From Polaribacter gangjinensis (GTDB lineage: Bacteria; Bacteroidota; Bacteroidia; Flavobacteriales; Flavobacteriaceae): a DNA stretch of 64,000 nt. Positions 40,644 through 49,773 of this stretch are shown here, one piece after another. Where the stretch lies: assembly GCF_038024125.1 (NCBI RefSeq), contig NZ_CP150662.1, positions 2,497,501-2,561,500 on the forward strand, written 5' to 3'. The notes under the pieces are model-generated. The model did not search any database. It was not told the DNA's origin and saw nothing but the letters and a program-made list of their open reading frames with translations. The translations under genes were made by a program, and so were the position numbers. Positions within the stretch are counted from its first letter, which is position 1. Every line of letters starts with the position of its first letter.

Positions 40644-41270
40644 ATGAAAAAAATAACCTTATTTTTTGCGTTTTTACTCTTGTTTTCTTGCAGTAAAAAA
40701 TTATTCAATGAAAAATGGACAAAAGAAAAAGCACCATCAGAATTCAAAGCAGTTTTTGAAACTACCAAAGGAAATTTTGAGATTTATGCCAAAAGAGAAT
40801 GGTCTCCAAAAGGTGTTGATAGGTTGTATTCTTTGATAAAAAATGGTTTTTATACAGACATGCCAATTTTTAGAGTGGTTCCTAATTTTGTGGCTCAATT
40901 CGGGATTCATAATGATTCAATCCTAAATAATAGATGGAGTAAATTTGGGTTGGATGATGAACCTGTAATCGTTAAAAACGACTCTATGACTATTGCTTTT
41001 GCTAGAGGTGGTGTAAAAACCAGAACTACTCAAATTTTTATTAATTTGAAAGATAATAATCGTTTGGATGAGTTAGAGTATAGTGGAGTGAAAGGTTTTC
41101 CTGTGGTAGCAAAAGTGATAAAAGGATCAGAAAATGTTTTGAAATTTTATGATAAATACGGAGATAAATTAGGTTTTCGCCAAGATTCTATTCAGAAATA
41201 TGGAAATAAATTCATCAAAAAAAACTATCCAGAAGTTGACTTTATCTACAAAGCAACAATTTTAAAATAA
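40644..41270 (+). CDS. Cyclophilin-type peptidyl-prolyl isomerase, predicted lipoprotein
   Basis: The lipoprotein signal MKKITLFFAFLLLFSC is followed by a cyclophilin domain: FKAVFETTKGNFEIYA, YSLIKNGFYTDMPIFRVVPNFVAQFG (with the catalytic-site arginine in FRVVPNFVAQFG), DSMTIAFARGG and TTQIFINLKDN. It would catalyse prolyl isomerisation during folding in the periplasm or at the cell surface. About 209 residues. The start is supported by both the lipobox and the promoter position. A terminator shared with the convergent OmpA-family gene follows. Confidence 0.9.
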   Translation: MKKITLFFAFLLLFSCSKKLFNEKWTKEKAPSEFKAVFETTKGNFEIYAKREWSPKGVDRLYSLIKNGFYTDMPIFRVVPNFVAQFGIHNDSILNNRWSKFGLDDEPVIVKNDSMTIAFARGGVKTRTTQIFINLKDNNRLDELEYSGVKGFPVVAKVIKGSENVLKFYDKYGDKLGFRQDSIQKYGNKFIKKNYPEVDFIYKATILK

Positions 41271-41281
41271 CAACAGTAAAC

Positions 41282-41314
41282 AAAAAAACCACTGAGAAAT
41301 CAGTGGTTTTTTTA
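41282..41314. terminator. Bidirectional terminator
   Basis: AAAAACCACTGA and TCAGTGGTTTTT arms with A- and T-runs, between the convergent cyclophilin and OmpA-family genes. Confidence 0.85.
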
Positions 41315-41329
41315 TTATAAAAAGTAAGA

Positions 41330-42520
41330 TTACTGAATTTTAAAAATTACTTTTCTTGCTAATTGTCTAGCATCTTTTCCTACACTTGCATCAATTCCAC
41401 CTCCAACATAAGTCATTCTTGTAGAATCGATTCCTGCCGCAACAAGCATGCTATATACATTTTTTGCTCTGTTTGTTGAAAGAGTTTGGTTACGACTTTC
41501 AGTTCCTGTTTCGTCTGCGTATCCAATGATTGTTGCTTTTATGTGAGGATTATCCATCATAAATTGTTTTAAATAATTTACAGAATTTAAAGAACCATCT
41601 TGAATTTCTGCTTTATTTACATCAAAAAATACATTAACATATCCTTTGTTTAATAATTCTTTTATAAAATCAACATTCGAATCAACAACAGTACCATCCT
41701 CTAATGTTTTTTCACCTCTTTTTACATATCTATTATCTAATTCAGTGATAATTAACTCATTGGTAACAACTACTCCTTTATTTTTTAAATTAGCAATTTC
41801 TACTTCAGCACTGTCTAAACGCTTTTTTAGTGATTCTAATTCAGAATTTAGATTGTTATTATTTGCTGTAGTTTTTTCGACTGTAAAATCTGCATGTTGT
41901 TTTTTGTTTCCTAAGGCAATATTTACACCTATTGAAGTATTAAACATACTTACATTTGTCTCTCTTGCAGTTGGGTTTGAGCCACCATCAATACTGTTTT
42001 CTTGACCAAAATGGACGATTGAAGAAAAATCAGCAAAAACTGAAATTTTATCAGAAATTTTAAATTGCGGTGTTAATCCTAAAAGTAAGTTTACCATACC
42101 ATCACCACCATTTACAGTCGGACTAATTGTATTTAAACTAGAAAAACCTCCACCTGCATGCAATAATAAATTAATTCTTTTTGACCAAGAATTGAAATTT
42201 AAAACATTTCCAATATTTACAACACCTTCTAATGAAGCTCTGTAATAATTTGCATCAAAAGCAGGTGTACCTTTTGTTTCTGAAAATTTACTAAATCCTA
42301 AATCAAAACGCAATCCAAAGCGATTATTTAACATGTAACGAACACCTAAATTACCTTGTCCTAAAGGACTTGCACTGAAGCCAGGTGTTAAAGGTACTCC
42401 AATTGTATGCATTCCAGCACCTAAATCAATTGACCATTTGTTATAGTCTTCTTGTGCATTTGTATTTTGATTTAAAGAAACCAACAATACTCCAAAAAAA
42501 ATAATTTTTAAAAATTTCAT
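41330..42520 (-). CDS. OmpA-family outer-membrane protein
   Basis: A signal peptide (MKFLKIIFFGVLLVSLNQNTNAQ) precedes an eight-strand-type beta barrel (YNKWSIDLGAGMHTIGVPLTPGFSASPLGQGNLGVRYM...), a short coiled-coil linker with heptad-like leucines (LNSELESLKKRLDSAEVEIANLKNK), and a C-terminal OmpA peptidoglycan-binding domain (VNVFFDVNKAEIQDGSLNSVNYLKQFM... GYADETGTESRNQTLSTNRAKNVYSML). It would tie the outer membrane to peptidoglycan. The start at 42520 is chosen because the promoter -7 element lies at 42549-42542; a longer frame from 42565 starts upstream of that element. Confidence 0.92.
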   Translation of the reverse strand: MKFLKIIFFGVLLVSLNQNTNAQEDYNKWSIDLGAGMHTIGVPLTPGFSASPLGQGNLGVRYMLNNRFGLRFDLGFSKFSETKGTPAFDANYYRASLEGVVNIGNVLNFNSWSKRINLLLHAGGGFSSLNTISPTVNGGDGMVNLLLGLTPQFKISDKISVFADFSSIVHFGQENSIDGGSNPTARETNVSMFNTSIGVNIALGNKKQHADFTVEKTTANNNNLNSELESLKKRLDSAEVEIANLKNKGVVVTNELIITELDNRYVKRGEKTLEDGTVVDSNVDFIKELLNKGYVNVFFDVNKAEIQDGSLNSVNYLKQFMMDNPHIKATIIGYADETGTESRNQTLSTNRAKNVYSMLVAAGIDSTRMTYVGGGIDASVGKDARQLARKVIFKIQ

Positions 42521-42541
42521 CCCCTTTATTTTTAATTGCCA

Positions 42542-42575
42542 CAAATTTAACAATATTTCTCTCATGAATTTACAA
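42542..42575 (-). promoter_or_regulatory. Promoter of the OmpA-family gene
   Basis: On the minus strand: TTG (42575-42573), 23-bp spacer, TAAATTTG (42549-42542). The spacer is at the long end of the usual range. Confidence 0.55.
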
Positions 42576-42620
42576 TAATTTTAAACTTTAATCTTTAAAA
42601 TCATAATGATTTTTATGGAT

Positions 42621-44012
42621 TTACTTTTTAAATAGCTCTGTAAAATATTGATAAAAATACGGAATCGTTTCTATGCCTTTTAAGTAATTCCAAATTCCAA
42701 AATGTTCGTTTGGCGAGTGAATTGCATCAGAATCTAGTCCAAAACCCATCAAAATTGTTTTGCTTTTTAATTCTTGTTCAAATAGAGCTACAATAGGTAT
42801 ACTTCCTCCACTTCTTTGAGGAATTGGAGTTTTCCCAAAACTTTTTTCATAAGCTTTACTTGCTGCTTGATACTCAATTGTATCAATTGGAGTCACATAA
42901 CCTTGACCACCATGATGTGGTTTTACATTTACTTTTACTGATTTTGGAGCGATACTTTCGAAATGATTTTTGAATAATGTTGTGATTTTTTCCCAGTTTT
43001 GATTTGGTACCAAACGCATTGAAATTTTTGCAAAAGCTTTGCTAGCAATTACTGTTTTTGCTCCTTCACCTGTATAACCTCCCCAAATTCCATTTACATC
43101 CAAAGTTGGTCTTATAGAATTTCTTTCGTTAGTTGTGTAGCCTTTTTCGCCATGAACATCATCAATATCTAGCGCATTTTTATAGTTTTCTAGTGAAAAT
43201 GGTGCTTTAGCCATTTCAGTTCTTTCTAATGTGGAAAGTTCTTCGACAGCATCGTAAAAACCGGGAATGGTAATTCGATTATTTTCATCGTGCAAAGAAG
43301 CAATCATTTTGGTTAAAATATTGATGGGATTTGCAACTGCACCACCATACAAACCTGAATGTAAATCTCTATTTGGTCCAGTAACTTCAACTTCTACGTA
43401 ACTCAAACCACGCAAACCAGTTGTGATAGAAGGAATATCATTTGCAATCATTCCTGTATCCGAAATTAAAATGACATCATTTGCTAATTTTTCTTTATTT
43501 CTAGGTACAAACCAAGATAAATTTTTAGAACCAACTTCTTCTTCACCCTCAATCATAAATTTTACATTGCAAGGTAAATTTCCAGTGGATGTCATATATT
43601 CTAATGCCTTAATATGCATGAACATTTGACCTTTGTCATCACAGGCTCCTCTTGCAAAAATGGCACCTTCAGGATGGATTTCAGTTTTTTTAACAACAGG
43701 CTTAAATGGAGGAGATTCCCATAAATTGATTGGGTCAGCAGGCTGCACATCATAATGGCCATATACCAAAACGGTTGGTAAATTTTTATCGATAATCTTT
43801 TCTCCGTAAACAATAGGATATCCTGGAGTTTCACAAATTTCTACTTTGTCACAACCTGCTTTTTTTAAACTTTCAGAAACGAAATTTGCAGTTTGTAAAA
43901 CATCATTTTTATAAGCAGAATCTGCACTTACAGAAGGTATTTTTAACAACTCAATTAATTCATCAACAAACCTATTTTTATGTTCATTGATATATGTTTT
44001 TATGCTATTCAT
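42621..44012 (-). CDS. M20-family zinc dipeptidase
   Basis: M20 metallopeptidases hydrolyse dipeptides and related amides in the cytoplasm using two zinc ions. The 463-residue protein has the first-metal motif VLVYGHYDVQPAD, RGACDDKGQ (bridging Asp), the catalytic-base motif MIEGEEEVGS and ISDTGMIA, a lid/dimerisation domain (LSYVEVEVTGPNRDLHSGLYGGAVANP), and HSPNEHF near the end. No signal peptide. A possible -7 element (TATTTTTG) lies 21-28 bp upstream on the minus strand. Confidence 0.93.
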   Translation of the reverse strand: MNSIKTYINEHKNRFVDELIELLKIPSVSADSAYKNDVLQTANFVSESLKKAGCDKVEICETPGYPIVYGEKIIDKNLPTVLVYGHYDVQPADPINLWESPPFKPVVKKTEIHPEGAIFARGACDDKGQMFMHIKALEYMTSTGNLPCNVKFMIEGEEEVGSKNLSWFVPRNKEKLANDVILISDTGMIANDIPSITTGLRGLSYVEVEVTGPNRDLHSGLYGGAVANPINILTKMIASLHDENNRITIPGFYDAVEELSTLERTEMAKAPFSLENYKNALDIDDVHGEKGYTTNERNSIRPTLDVNGIWGGYTGEGAKTVIASKAFAKISMRLVPNQNWEKITTLFKNHFESIAPKSVKVNVKPHHGGQGYVTPIDTIEYQAASKAYEKSFGKTPIPQRSGGSIPIVALFEQELKSKTILMGFGLDSDAIHSPNEHFGIWNYLKGIETIPYFYQYFTELFKK

Positions 44013-44061
44013 ATGTTCGTTTTAATTCAATTCAAAAATAGAAAAATTATAGGAATCTGCT

Positions 44062-44090
44062 TTGTAGTTTGTGATGATTGATTATATTTG
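44062..44090 (+). promoter_or_regulatory. Promoter of tRNA-Leu
   Basis: TTG (44062-44064), 18-bp spacer, TATATTTG (44083-44090), 34 bp before the mature tRNA. Confidence 0.75.
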
Positions 44091-44124
44091 CATCCCGATT
44101 TCGAGCAATTGAGATTGAAAAAAA

Positions 44125-44206
44125 GCGAGCGTGGTGGAATTGGTAGACACGCTAGACTTAGGATCTAGTGCCGAAAGGTGTGAGAGTTCGAGTCTCTCCG
44201 CTCGTA
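44125..44206 (+). tRNA. tRNA-Leu (anticodon TAG)
   Basis: Acceptor arms GCGAGCG (44125-44131) and CGCTCGT (44199-44205) pair with one G-U; discriminator A. The anticodon stem CTAGA/TCTAG surrounds CTTAGGA, giving TAG. The long variable arm and AGTTCGAGTCT T-arm fit tRNA-Leu. CCA not encoded. It stands alone, with its own promoter and terminator. Confidence 0.95.
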
Positions 44207-44207
44207 C

Positions 44208-44238
44208 AAAAAGCTTCTTTTAAAAGAAGCTTTTTTTG
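44208..44238 (+). terminator. Terminator of tRNA-Leu
   Basis: A perfect palindrome with arms AAAAAGCTTCTTTT and AAAAGAAGCTTTTT, followed by further Ts, immediately after the tRNA. Confidence 0.85.
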
Positions 44239-44263
44239 TTTTATTAAAATAGGTTATCAATAA

Positions 44264-44710
44264 TTAAACATTTTTAATAGAGATTTCCTCAAAATCAACC
44301 GTTTTTTCAGCATTAGAAAAAATCACGATTGTTTCTTTGGGTGGAATTGTTAATTTTCTTTTCGATAAATCAATCCAAGCTCCATATACTTTAATGACTG
44401 CTGCTAATTTTCCAGCTTCATTGAAAACCTCGTGCACAATTTTCCATCGCTCATAGTTTTTAGAAACGCCTGCCAATTTAATATTCACAGTAATATTTTC
44501 TCCCATCAATATTTCTTTTCTAAAAGAGGTTTCTTCAGTAAACAAAATTGGGCCAATATTGTGTTTTGTAAAATCATCGATTGAAAACTGCTGAGCTGCA
44601 AAATAGCGAACTCTTACTTCAGCAGCATAATCGTTGTAAGCTGTGTGACGCATGTGTCTATTTGGATCAAAATCTGACCATTTTGTGGCAAATGTTACTT
44701 GAAAATTCAT
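44264..44710 (-). CDS. Hotdog-fold acyl-CoA thioesterase
   Basis: Residues 1-140 match the 4HBT thioesterase pattern: MNFQVTFATKWSDFDPNRHMRHTAYNDYAAEVRVRYF (catalytic-site Asp/Asn region), then GPILFTEETSFRKEILMGENITVNIKL. It hydrolyses acyl-CoA thioesters; the acyl chain is unknown. The start at 44710 is preferred: the longer frame from 44746 would begin inside the terminator hairpin of the upstream protease gene and add only a basic 12-residue leader. Confidence 0.87.
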   Translation of the reverse strand: MNFQVTFATKWSDFDPNRHMRHTAYNDYAAEVRVRYFAAQQFSIDDFTKHNIGPILFTEETSFRKEILMGENITVNIKLAGVSKNYERWKIVHEVFNEAGKLAAVIKVYGAWIDLSKRKLTIPPKETIVIFSNAEKTVDFEEISIKNV

Positions 44711-44723
44711 TTTTTTTCTTAAT

Positions 44724-44752
44724 AAAAAAACCTGATGAATTTTCACCAGGTT
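44724..44752 (-). terminator. Terminator of the tail-specific protease gene
   Basis: CCTGATGAA and TTCACCAGG arms (one mismatch) with an A-run on the left that becomes the U-run on the minus strand, 22 bp past the protease stop codon. Confidence 0.75.
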
Positions 44753-44773
44753 AAAGGGTTTATAATACTTTTA

Positions 44774-46909
44774 TTAGTTTTTTACTATTGCAGTTTTTTT
44801 GCTAAGTTTTAGTTCGCTCAACACATTTAATGCTTCAGAAATGTAAATATCTTTAGTTAAATTTTTATGCCAAGCTACTCTTTTAGATTCTAAATCTTTG
44901 TTTTCTTTCATCAAAGCTACTTCGTATTTCGGAGATGTAAATGTAACATCAGATTTAAATTCAAAAACAGATGTAAATTTTTTAGCTTCTTTTTCTTTTG
45001 CTTCATTTTCTTTTACAAATTTTTCATAATTCAATGAGAATGAGGCGTTATCTTGATTTTCTTTTAGCCATTTTGCATATTCATTTATTTTGATAAATTT
45101 CTCATTTGAAGCAATTCTTTGCTTGCTGTTATACACAACATCAGCAAAATTAGAGTAAGAATTTGCTTGTTTGTAATCTGCTTGTACTACTTTATCCCAG
45201 CTCAAAGCGCCTTCTAAATCTCTTTCACCATTTTTTAAATAACTCAATCTTGTTGGCATCGCAATATCAGAATAAACGCCCTCTTTTTGAGTAGAACCTC
45301 CATTAATTCTATAAAATTTTTGAATGGTCATTTTTAAAAAGCCCAAATCTTTTTCATATTTCGGATAAAACTGATTGATAGGCAAAATATTTTGAACGGT
45401 TCCTTTACCATACGTTTGATTTCCGCCCAAAATCACAGCACGCTTGTAATCTTGCATAGCAGCTGCAAAAATTTCAGATGCTGATGCAGAAAACTCATTT
45501 ACCAACACTACAACTGCTTTGTCCCATTGTGTTTTTGGATCTGTATCTCTTTTTACTACAGGATTTTCTCCACGATATTTAACTTGAACAATTGGACCTT
45601 CATCAATAAATAATCCTGAGATTTCTATGGCCGTTTTTAAAGATCCTCCACCATTATTTCTTAAATCGATAATCAATCCTTCAACACCTTCTGATTTTAA
45701 GCGTTCAATTTCTTTTTCCATGTCTTTGGCTGAATCTCTATAATTTTCATCCGAAAAATCAATGTAAAAACTTGGTAAATCAATAATGGCATATTTCTTA
45801 TTGTTTTTCATCACAATACTTGATTTCACAAAAGTTTCACCCAATTCAACAACATCTCTAATGATAGAAATTTCTTGAATTGTTCCATCAATTTTTTTCT
45901 TAACAGTCAAACGCACTTCTGTTCCTTTTGGACCTTTGATAAATTTTATGGCATCATCCAAACGCATTCCAACAATATCCAAGGGTTCTTTATTTCCCTG
46001 TGCAACTTTTAAAATGATGTCTCCTTCTTCTAAATCACCTTGTTTCCAAGCTGGGCCACCTGAAACTAACTCGAAAATTTGTGTATAAATTCCTTTTTTT
46101 TGCAAACGAGCACCAATTCCTTCTAGTTTTCCAGAAATATTTTGGTCAAAAACCTCTTTAACATTGGGTTGCATATAGGTTGTATGTGGATCAAAACCGC
46201 TAACAATTGCATTTAAATAAGTTGAAAACCAATCTTCGTGTTCTAATTCTTCAATTCGTAAGTACAATTCGTCCATACTTTTTAGCACTTCTGCTCTTGA
46301 TTCTTTTTCAAGAGTTTCAAATGATTTTACAGTATAGTTTTTGTCTTTTTTTAGTTTGTCTTTTTCAAGGGCAGTTAATTCTTGAATTTTATCTAAGGTT
46401 TGTAATTTTAGTTGCTTTCTCCAATAATCAATCAATTCGTTGTAGTTTTTTGCAAAGGGAAGTTTTTCATAATCTAAATCGATAGTTTCTTCTTTTGTGT
46501 AATCAAAAGGTTTGTCTAAAATTCCTCCATAATAACTTTTTGCTTTTTTAACTCTTTCTAAAAAACAATTGTAAACTAAATTGTAAAAACTCAAATCATC
46601 TTTTAGTAACTGATTGTCAATCTGGTATTTGTATCTAGAAAACTCTTTAATGTCATCTTGTGTAAAATACCTTTTACTAGGATCTAAACCATCAATAAAA
46701 GTTTTGAAAACATGTTCTGAAAAAGAATCGTTTAAATCTTTAACAACATAATGACCACGAGTTAAAATATTTTTTAAAACAAAAATCAATACTTTATCTT
46801 TTTCAGGATCTTCATTTTTAGCAACTTTTTCATTGGCAATTATTCCTGAACTCTTGATTAAAAAAAGGAATGCAAGTAGTGTAAAACTCAATTTAAAATT
46901 CGACTTCAT
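44774..46909 (-). CDS. prc: Tail-specific (C-terminal processing) protease, S41 family
   Basis: The 711-residue exported protease has an N-terminal helical region, a PDZ domain (GIGARLQKKGIYTQIFELVSGGPAWKQGDLEEGDIILKVAQG), the S41 peptidase core (IIDLRNNGGGSL; VVLVNEFSASASEIFAAAMQDYKRAVILGG with the catalytic Ser; TYGKGTVQ with the catalytic Lys), and the DUF3340-type C-terminal domain. It trims or degrades periplasmic proteins from their C-termini. The N-terminus has a hydrophobic export signal (FKLSFTLLAFLFLIKSSGI). Length matches the Prc subgroup. Confidence 0.94.
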   Translation of the reverse strand: MKSNFKLSFTLLAFLFLIKSSGIIANEKVAKNEDPEKDKVLIFVLKNILTRGHYVVKDLNDSFSEHVFKTFIDGLDPSKRYFTQDDIKEFSRYKYQIDNQLLKDDLSFYNLVYNCFLERVKKAKSYYGGILDKPFDYTKEETIDLDYEKLPFAKNYNELIDYWRKQLKLQTLDKIQELTALEKDKLKKDKNYTVKSFETLEKESRAEVLKSMDELYLRIEELEHEDWFSTYLNAIVSGFDPHTTYMQPNVKEVFDQNISGKLEGIGARLQKKGIYTQIFELVSGGPAWKQGDLEEGDIILKVAQGNKEPLDIVGMRLDDAIKFIKGPKGTEVRLTVKKKIDGTIQEISIIRDVVELGETFVKSSIVMKNNKKYAIIDLPSFYIDFSDENYRDSAKDMEKEIERLKSEGVEGLIIDLRNNGGGSLKTAIEISGLFIDEGPIVQVKYRGENPVVKRDTDPKTQWDKAVVVLVNEFSASASEIFAAAMQDYKRAVILGGNQTYGKGTVQNILPINQFYPKYEKDLGFLKMTIQKFYRINGGSTQKEGVYSDIAMPTRLSYLKNGERDLEGALSWDKVVQADYKQANSYSNFADVVYNSKQRIASNEKFIKINEYAKWLKENQDNASFSLNYEKFVKENEAKEKEAKKFTSVFEFKSDVTFTSPKYEVALMKENKDLESKRVAWHKNLTKDIYISEALNVLSELKLSKKTAIVKN

Positions 46910-46967
46910 AAATCTGCTTATTAGTTTTTAATTTCTTTGTTTGAAAGTACTAAAATAGTACCAATTA

Positions 46968-47492
46968 TTAAATATTTCCTTGTTTTTTATAAATTCCATA
47001 GAAAATTTCATAAATTACTTTTCCTTTTTCATCAACAGTTGTCCATATTTGGGTAACTGTATTGTCTTTATTCTTTTTCCATGTTATTTGATTAGCAAAA
47101 CTTCTAGGATTTGCTTCAACAAGATCACTTTTCAAAATCATTTTTCCATCTTTAAAATGACCTTTAAGATTCATAATAAATCCAGAATTATCAATCCAAA
47201 TTTGGTTCCAAGTGTCATCTTTTGGATTGTAATAATTGTAACTTGTGCCTGTATTTTTGCTAAGTTTAGAAACCCAATTTTCTTGCAATACACAATCATT
47301 TTGTAGTTTAATTACTTTGTTTGTACCCACTAAATCTCCTTCTTTGTCGTAAACTTTCCAATTTCCTTCCCAAAAATCAAATTGTTCATATTTTTCTCCA
47401 GAACAAGGAACTTCATTTTGATTTTGAGCCACTAAAATTGATGAAATAAGAATGAAAATTATAATAATTAATTCGGTTTTTAATGAGTCCAT
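46968..47492 (-). CDS. Secreted protein with FDFWEGNWKV motif, unknown
   Basis: A signal peptide (to ILVAQ) is followed by PCSGEKYEQFDFWEGNWKVYDKEGDLVGTNKV, a beta-rich ~150-residue domain with repeated strands (ENWVSKLSK...SYNYYNPKDDTWNQIWIDNSGFIMNLKGHFKDGKMILKSD...ITWKKNKDNTVTQIWTTVDEKGKVIYEIFYGIYKK). The FxxWxGxW opening and strand pattern resemble the DUF1579-like/lipocalin-type barrels that bind small hydrophobic ligands. No catalytic motif. Function unknown. Confidence 0.8.
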   Translation of the reverse strand: MDSLKTELIIIIFILISSILVAQNQNEVPCSGEKYEQFDFWEGNWKVYDKEGDLVGTNKVIKLQNDCVLQENWVSKLSKNTGTSYNYYNPKDDTWNQIWIDNSGFIMNLKGHFKDGKMILKSDLVEANPRSFANQITWKKNKDNTVTQIWTTVDEKGKVIYEIFYGIYKKQGNI

Positions 47493-47583
47493 AGCTTACA
47501 AGTTACTTTCAATACAATATTATATAATTTTATATAGCTTTACTCTTTAGGAAATGTTAAAAAGAAATTCGTATAAAATAAAT

Positions 47584-47591
47584 TACATTTG
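47584..47591 (+). promoter_or_regulatory. -7 element of surE operon
   Basis: TACATTTG, 17 bp before the surE ATG. No TTG is present at the -33 distance. Confidence 0.5.
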
Positions 47592-47608
47592 CATTCAAAA
47601 TCACAATT

Positions 47609-48379
47609 ATGCAAGAAAAACCTTTAATTTTAGTTACAAATGATGATGGTATTACAGCACCAGGAATCAGAGCATTAATCAAAATAATGAATACAATTGG
47701 TGATGTTGTTGTGGTTGCTCCTGATAGTCCGCAAAGTGGAATGGGACATGCAATTACAGTTGATAATGTGTTGACTTGCAATCCAATAACTATTGATGAT
47801 GGTCCTCAATTAGAATATACTTGCTCAGGAACTCCTGCAGATTGTGTAAAAATGGCAGTTAGTGAAATTTTAAATAAAAAGCCTGATTTGTGTGTTTCTG
47901 GCATCAATCATGGTTCAAATTCATCCATTAATGTTATTTATTCTGGAACAATGAGTGCAGCAATTGAAGCAGGAATTGAAGGAATTCCTGCCATCGGATT
48001 TTCGTTATTAGATTTTAAATGGCATGCCGATTTTAGAGCTTGCGAAGATTTTGTAAAAAACATTACTTTAAACACACTTTTAAATGGTTTGCCAGAAGGA
48101 ATTGTGTTGAATGTAAACATCCCAAGTGTTAAAAAAGAAGAACTAAAAGGCGTAAAAATTTGCAGACAAGCCATGGGTTTTTGGAAAGAAACTTTTGATA
48201 AACGAAAAAGTCCATTTGGCAAAGAATATTATTGGCTTTCAGGCGAATTTGTTAATAAAGATAAAGGTCAAGATACGGATGTTTATGCTTTAGAAAATAA
48301 TTATATTTCAGTGGTTCCTGTTCAATTTGATTTGACAGCACATCATATGATTCAAAAATTAAATTCTTGGGAACTGTAA
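47609..48379 (+). CDS. surE: 5'/3'-nucleotidase SurE
   Basis: SurE dephosphorylates nucleoside monophosphates. The 256-residue protein has the metal-binding start LILVTNDDGITAPGI, the APDSPQSGMGHAITV segment, YTCSGTPADCVKMAV and CVSGINHGSNSSINVIYSGTMSAA. Full length and cytoplasmic. It is first in a + strand run with a small membrane protein, lpxB, an NlpC/P60 lipoprotein and comEC, with overlaps or near-zero gaps that imply one transcript. Confidence 0.95.
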   Translation: MQEKPLILVTNDDGITAPGIRALIKIMNTIGDVVVVAPDSPQSGMGHAITVDNVLTCNPITIDDGPQLEYTCSGTPADCVKMAVSEILNKKPDLCVSGINHGSNSSINVIYSGTMSAAIEAGIEGIPAIGFSLLDFKWHADFRACEDFVKNITLNTLLNGLPEGIVLNVNIPSVKKEELKGVKICRQAMGFWKETFDKRKSPFGKEYYWLSGEFVNKDKGQDTDVYALENNYISVVPVQFDLTAHHMIQKLNSWEL

Positions 48380-48654
48380 AAAAAGACATATTAATAGGAT
48401 TTTTAGTGGCACTTTTTGCCACTTTTGGAGGTATATTTTTTTACATTGAATATTTTTCTAAATATTCTTTTGAGGAAACTTTACAAATGATTTCCGATGG
48501 AAATTTATATGGAAAGGTATTATCAATTGCTGCAATTCCGAATCTTTTTGTGTTTTTTATTTTCCTGAAAAAAAATCAAGATAATAAAGCGAAAGGCGTT
48601 GTTTTAGCCACTATTTTAATTGCTTTTACAACATTAATTTTAAAGTTTTTCTAA
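48367..48654 (+). CDS. Small membrane protein between surE and lpxB, TTG start
   Basis: The 95-residue protein has three hydrophobic segments (LIGFLVALFATFGGIFFYIEYF; VLSIAAIPNLFVFFIFL; GVVLATILIAFTTLILKFF). No ATG is available before the first membrane segment; the TTG at 48367, inside the end of surE, is the best start. Its stop is directly followed by the lpxB ATG. Function unknown, though its place between surE and lpxB in a tightly packed operon argues that it is real. Confidence 0.78.
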   Translation: MGTVKKDILIGFLVALFATFGGIFFYIEYFSKYSFEETLQMISDGNLYGKVLSIAAIPNLFVFFIFLKKNQDNKAKGVVLATILIAFTTLILKFF

Positions 48655-49773
48655 ATGAAATACTACATTATTGCAGGTGAAGCTTCAGGAGATTTGCATG
48701 GATCAAACTTGATGAAAGCCCTTTTCGAAGAAGATGCAACAGCTGATATTCGTTTTTGGGGTGGAGATTTAATGCAAAATGTGGGAGGAACTTTAGTAAG
48801 TCATTACAAAGAACGAGCGTTTATGGGCTTTTTTGAAGTGATTAAAAACTTAACGAAAGTCCTACAATTCATCAAATTTTGTAAAGAAGATATTGCAAAA
48901 TTTCAGCCAGATGTTATTGTTTTTATAGACAATTCAGGATTCAATTTACGCATTGCAAAATGGGCGAAACAGCAAGGCTTTAAAACCAACTATTACATTT
49001 CTCCTCAAGTTTGGGCAAGTAGAGCAGGTAGAGTTGAAGACATCAAAAGAGATATTGATAACATGTTTGTGATTTTACCTTTTGAAAAAGAGTTTTACAA
49101 ACAATTTAATTACGAAGTTACTTTTGTTGGTCATCCATTAATTGATGCAATTGCTGATAGAAATCAAGTAGATATTTGGGGTTTTCGCAATGAATATAAT
49201 CTTGATGAACGACCAATCATCGCTATTTTACCCGGAAGTAGAAAGCAAGAAATCACAAAAATGTTGAGTGTAATGTTGTCAATTATTGATGATTTTAAAG
49301 AATATCAATTTGTAATTGCAGGCGCTCCAAGTCAAGATTTTTCTTTTTACAAGCAAATTATTGGGGATAAAAATGTGGCCTACATCAATAATAAAACTTA
49401 CGATTTATTAAGTGTTTCTCATGCTGCTTTGGTTGCTTCAGGAACTGCAACTTTAGAAACAGCATTATTTAAAGTGCCTCAAGTGGTTTGTTATAAAGGC
49501 GGCTTTATTTCGTATCAAATTGCAAAAAGAATCATTACCTTAAAATTTATTTCGCTTGTAAATTTAATTATGGATAAAGAAGTCGTAACCGAACTAATCC
49601 AAAATGATTTTACAAAATCGAATTTAATAAAAGAACTTTCAAAAATTTTAGAGTCAAATCAAAGAAAAAAACTATTTTTGGACTATTATGATTTAGAAAT
49701 AAAATTAGGAGGAAAAGGAGCTTCCAAAAAAACAGCCAATCTTATTGTAAATTGTTTAAAAACAAATTGTTAA
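48655..49773 (+). CDS. lpxB: Lipid-A-disaccharide synthase
   Basis: LpxB condenses UDP-2,3-diacylglucosamine with lipid X at the inner membrane to form the lipid A disaccharide. Its GT19 motifs are clear: YYIIAGEASGDLHGSNLM, AFMGFFEV, IDNSGFNLRIAKWAKQ, NYYISPQVWASRAGRVEDIK, FVGHPLID, ILPGSRKQEI and ASGTATLETAL. The 372 residues are normal for the family. The stop overlaps the ATG of the NlpC/P60 gene by one base. Confidence 0.96.
   Translation: MKYYIIAGEASGDLHGSNLMKALFEEDATADIRFWGGDLMQNVGGTLVSHYKERAFMGFFEVIKNLTKVLQFIKFCKEDIAKFQPDVIVFIDNSGFNLRIAKWAKQQGFKTNYYISPQVWASRAGRVEDIKRDIDNMFVILPFEKEFYKQFNYEVTFVGHPLIDAIADRNQVDIWGFRNEYNLDERPIIAILPGSRKQEITKMLSVMLSIIDDFKEYQFVIAGAPSQDFSFYKQIIGDKNVAYINNKTYDLLSVSHAALVASGTATLETALFKVPQVVCYKGGFISYQIAKRIITLKFISLVNLIMDKEVVTELIQNDFTKSNLIKELSKILESNQRKKLFLDYYDLEIKLGGKGASKKTANLIVNCLKTNC

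Noticed and set aside
40451..40696. 81-codon + strand frame over the lysS-cyclophilin gap
   Set aside because: It crosses a strong terminator and a -7 promoter element, overlaps the start of the cyclophilin gene, and its translation resembles no protein family. The stretch is better explained as a small RNA followed by a promoter.
42521..42565. Longer N-terminus of the OmpA-family gene
   Set aside because: Its start codon lies upstream of the -7 element at 42542-42549, and the signal peptide begins properly only at 42520.
44711..44746. Longer N-terminus of the thioesterase
   Set aside because: The start would lie inside the terminator hairpin of the protease gene upstream.
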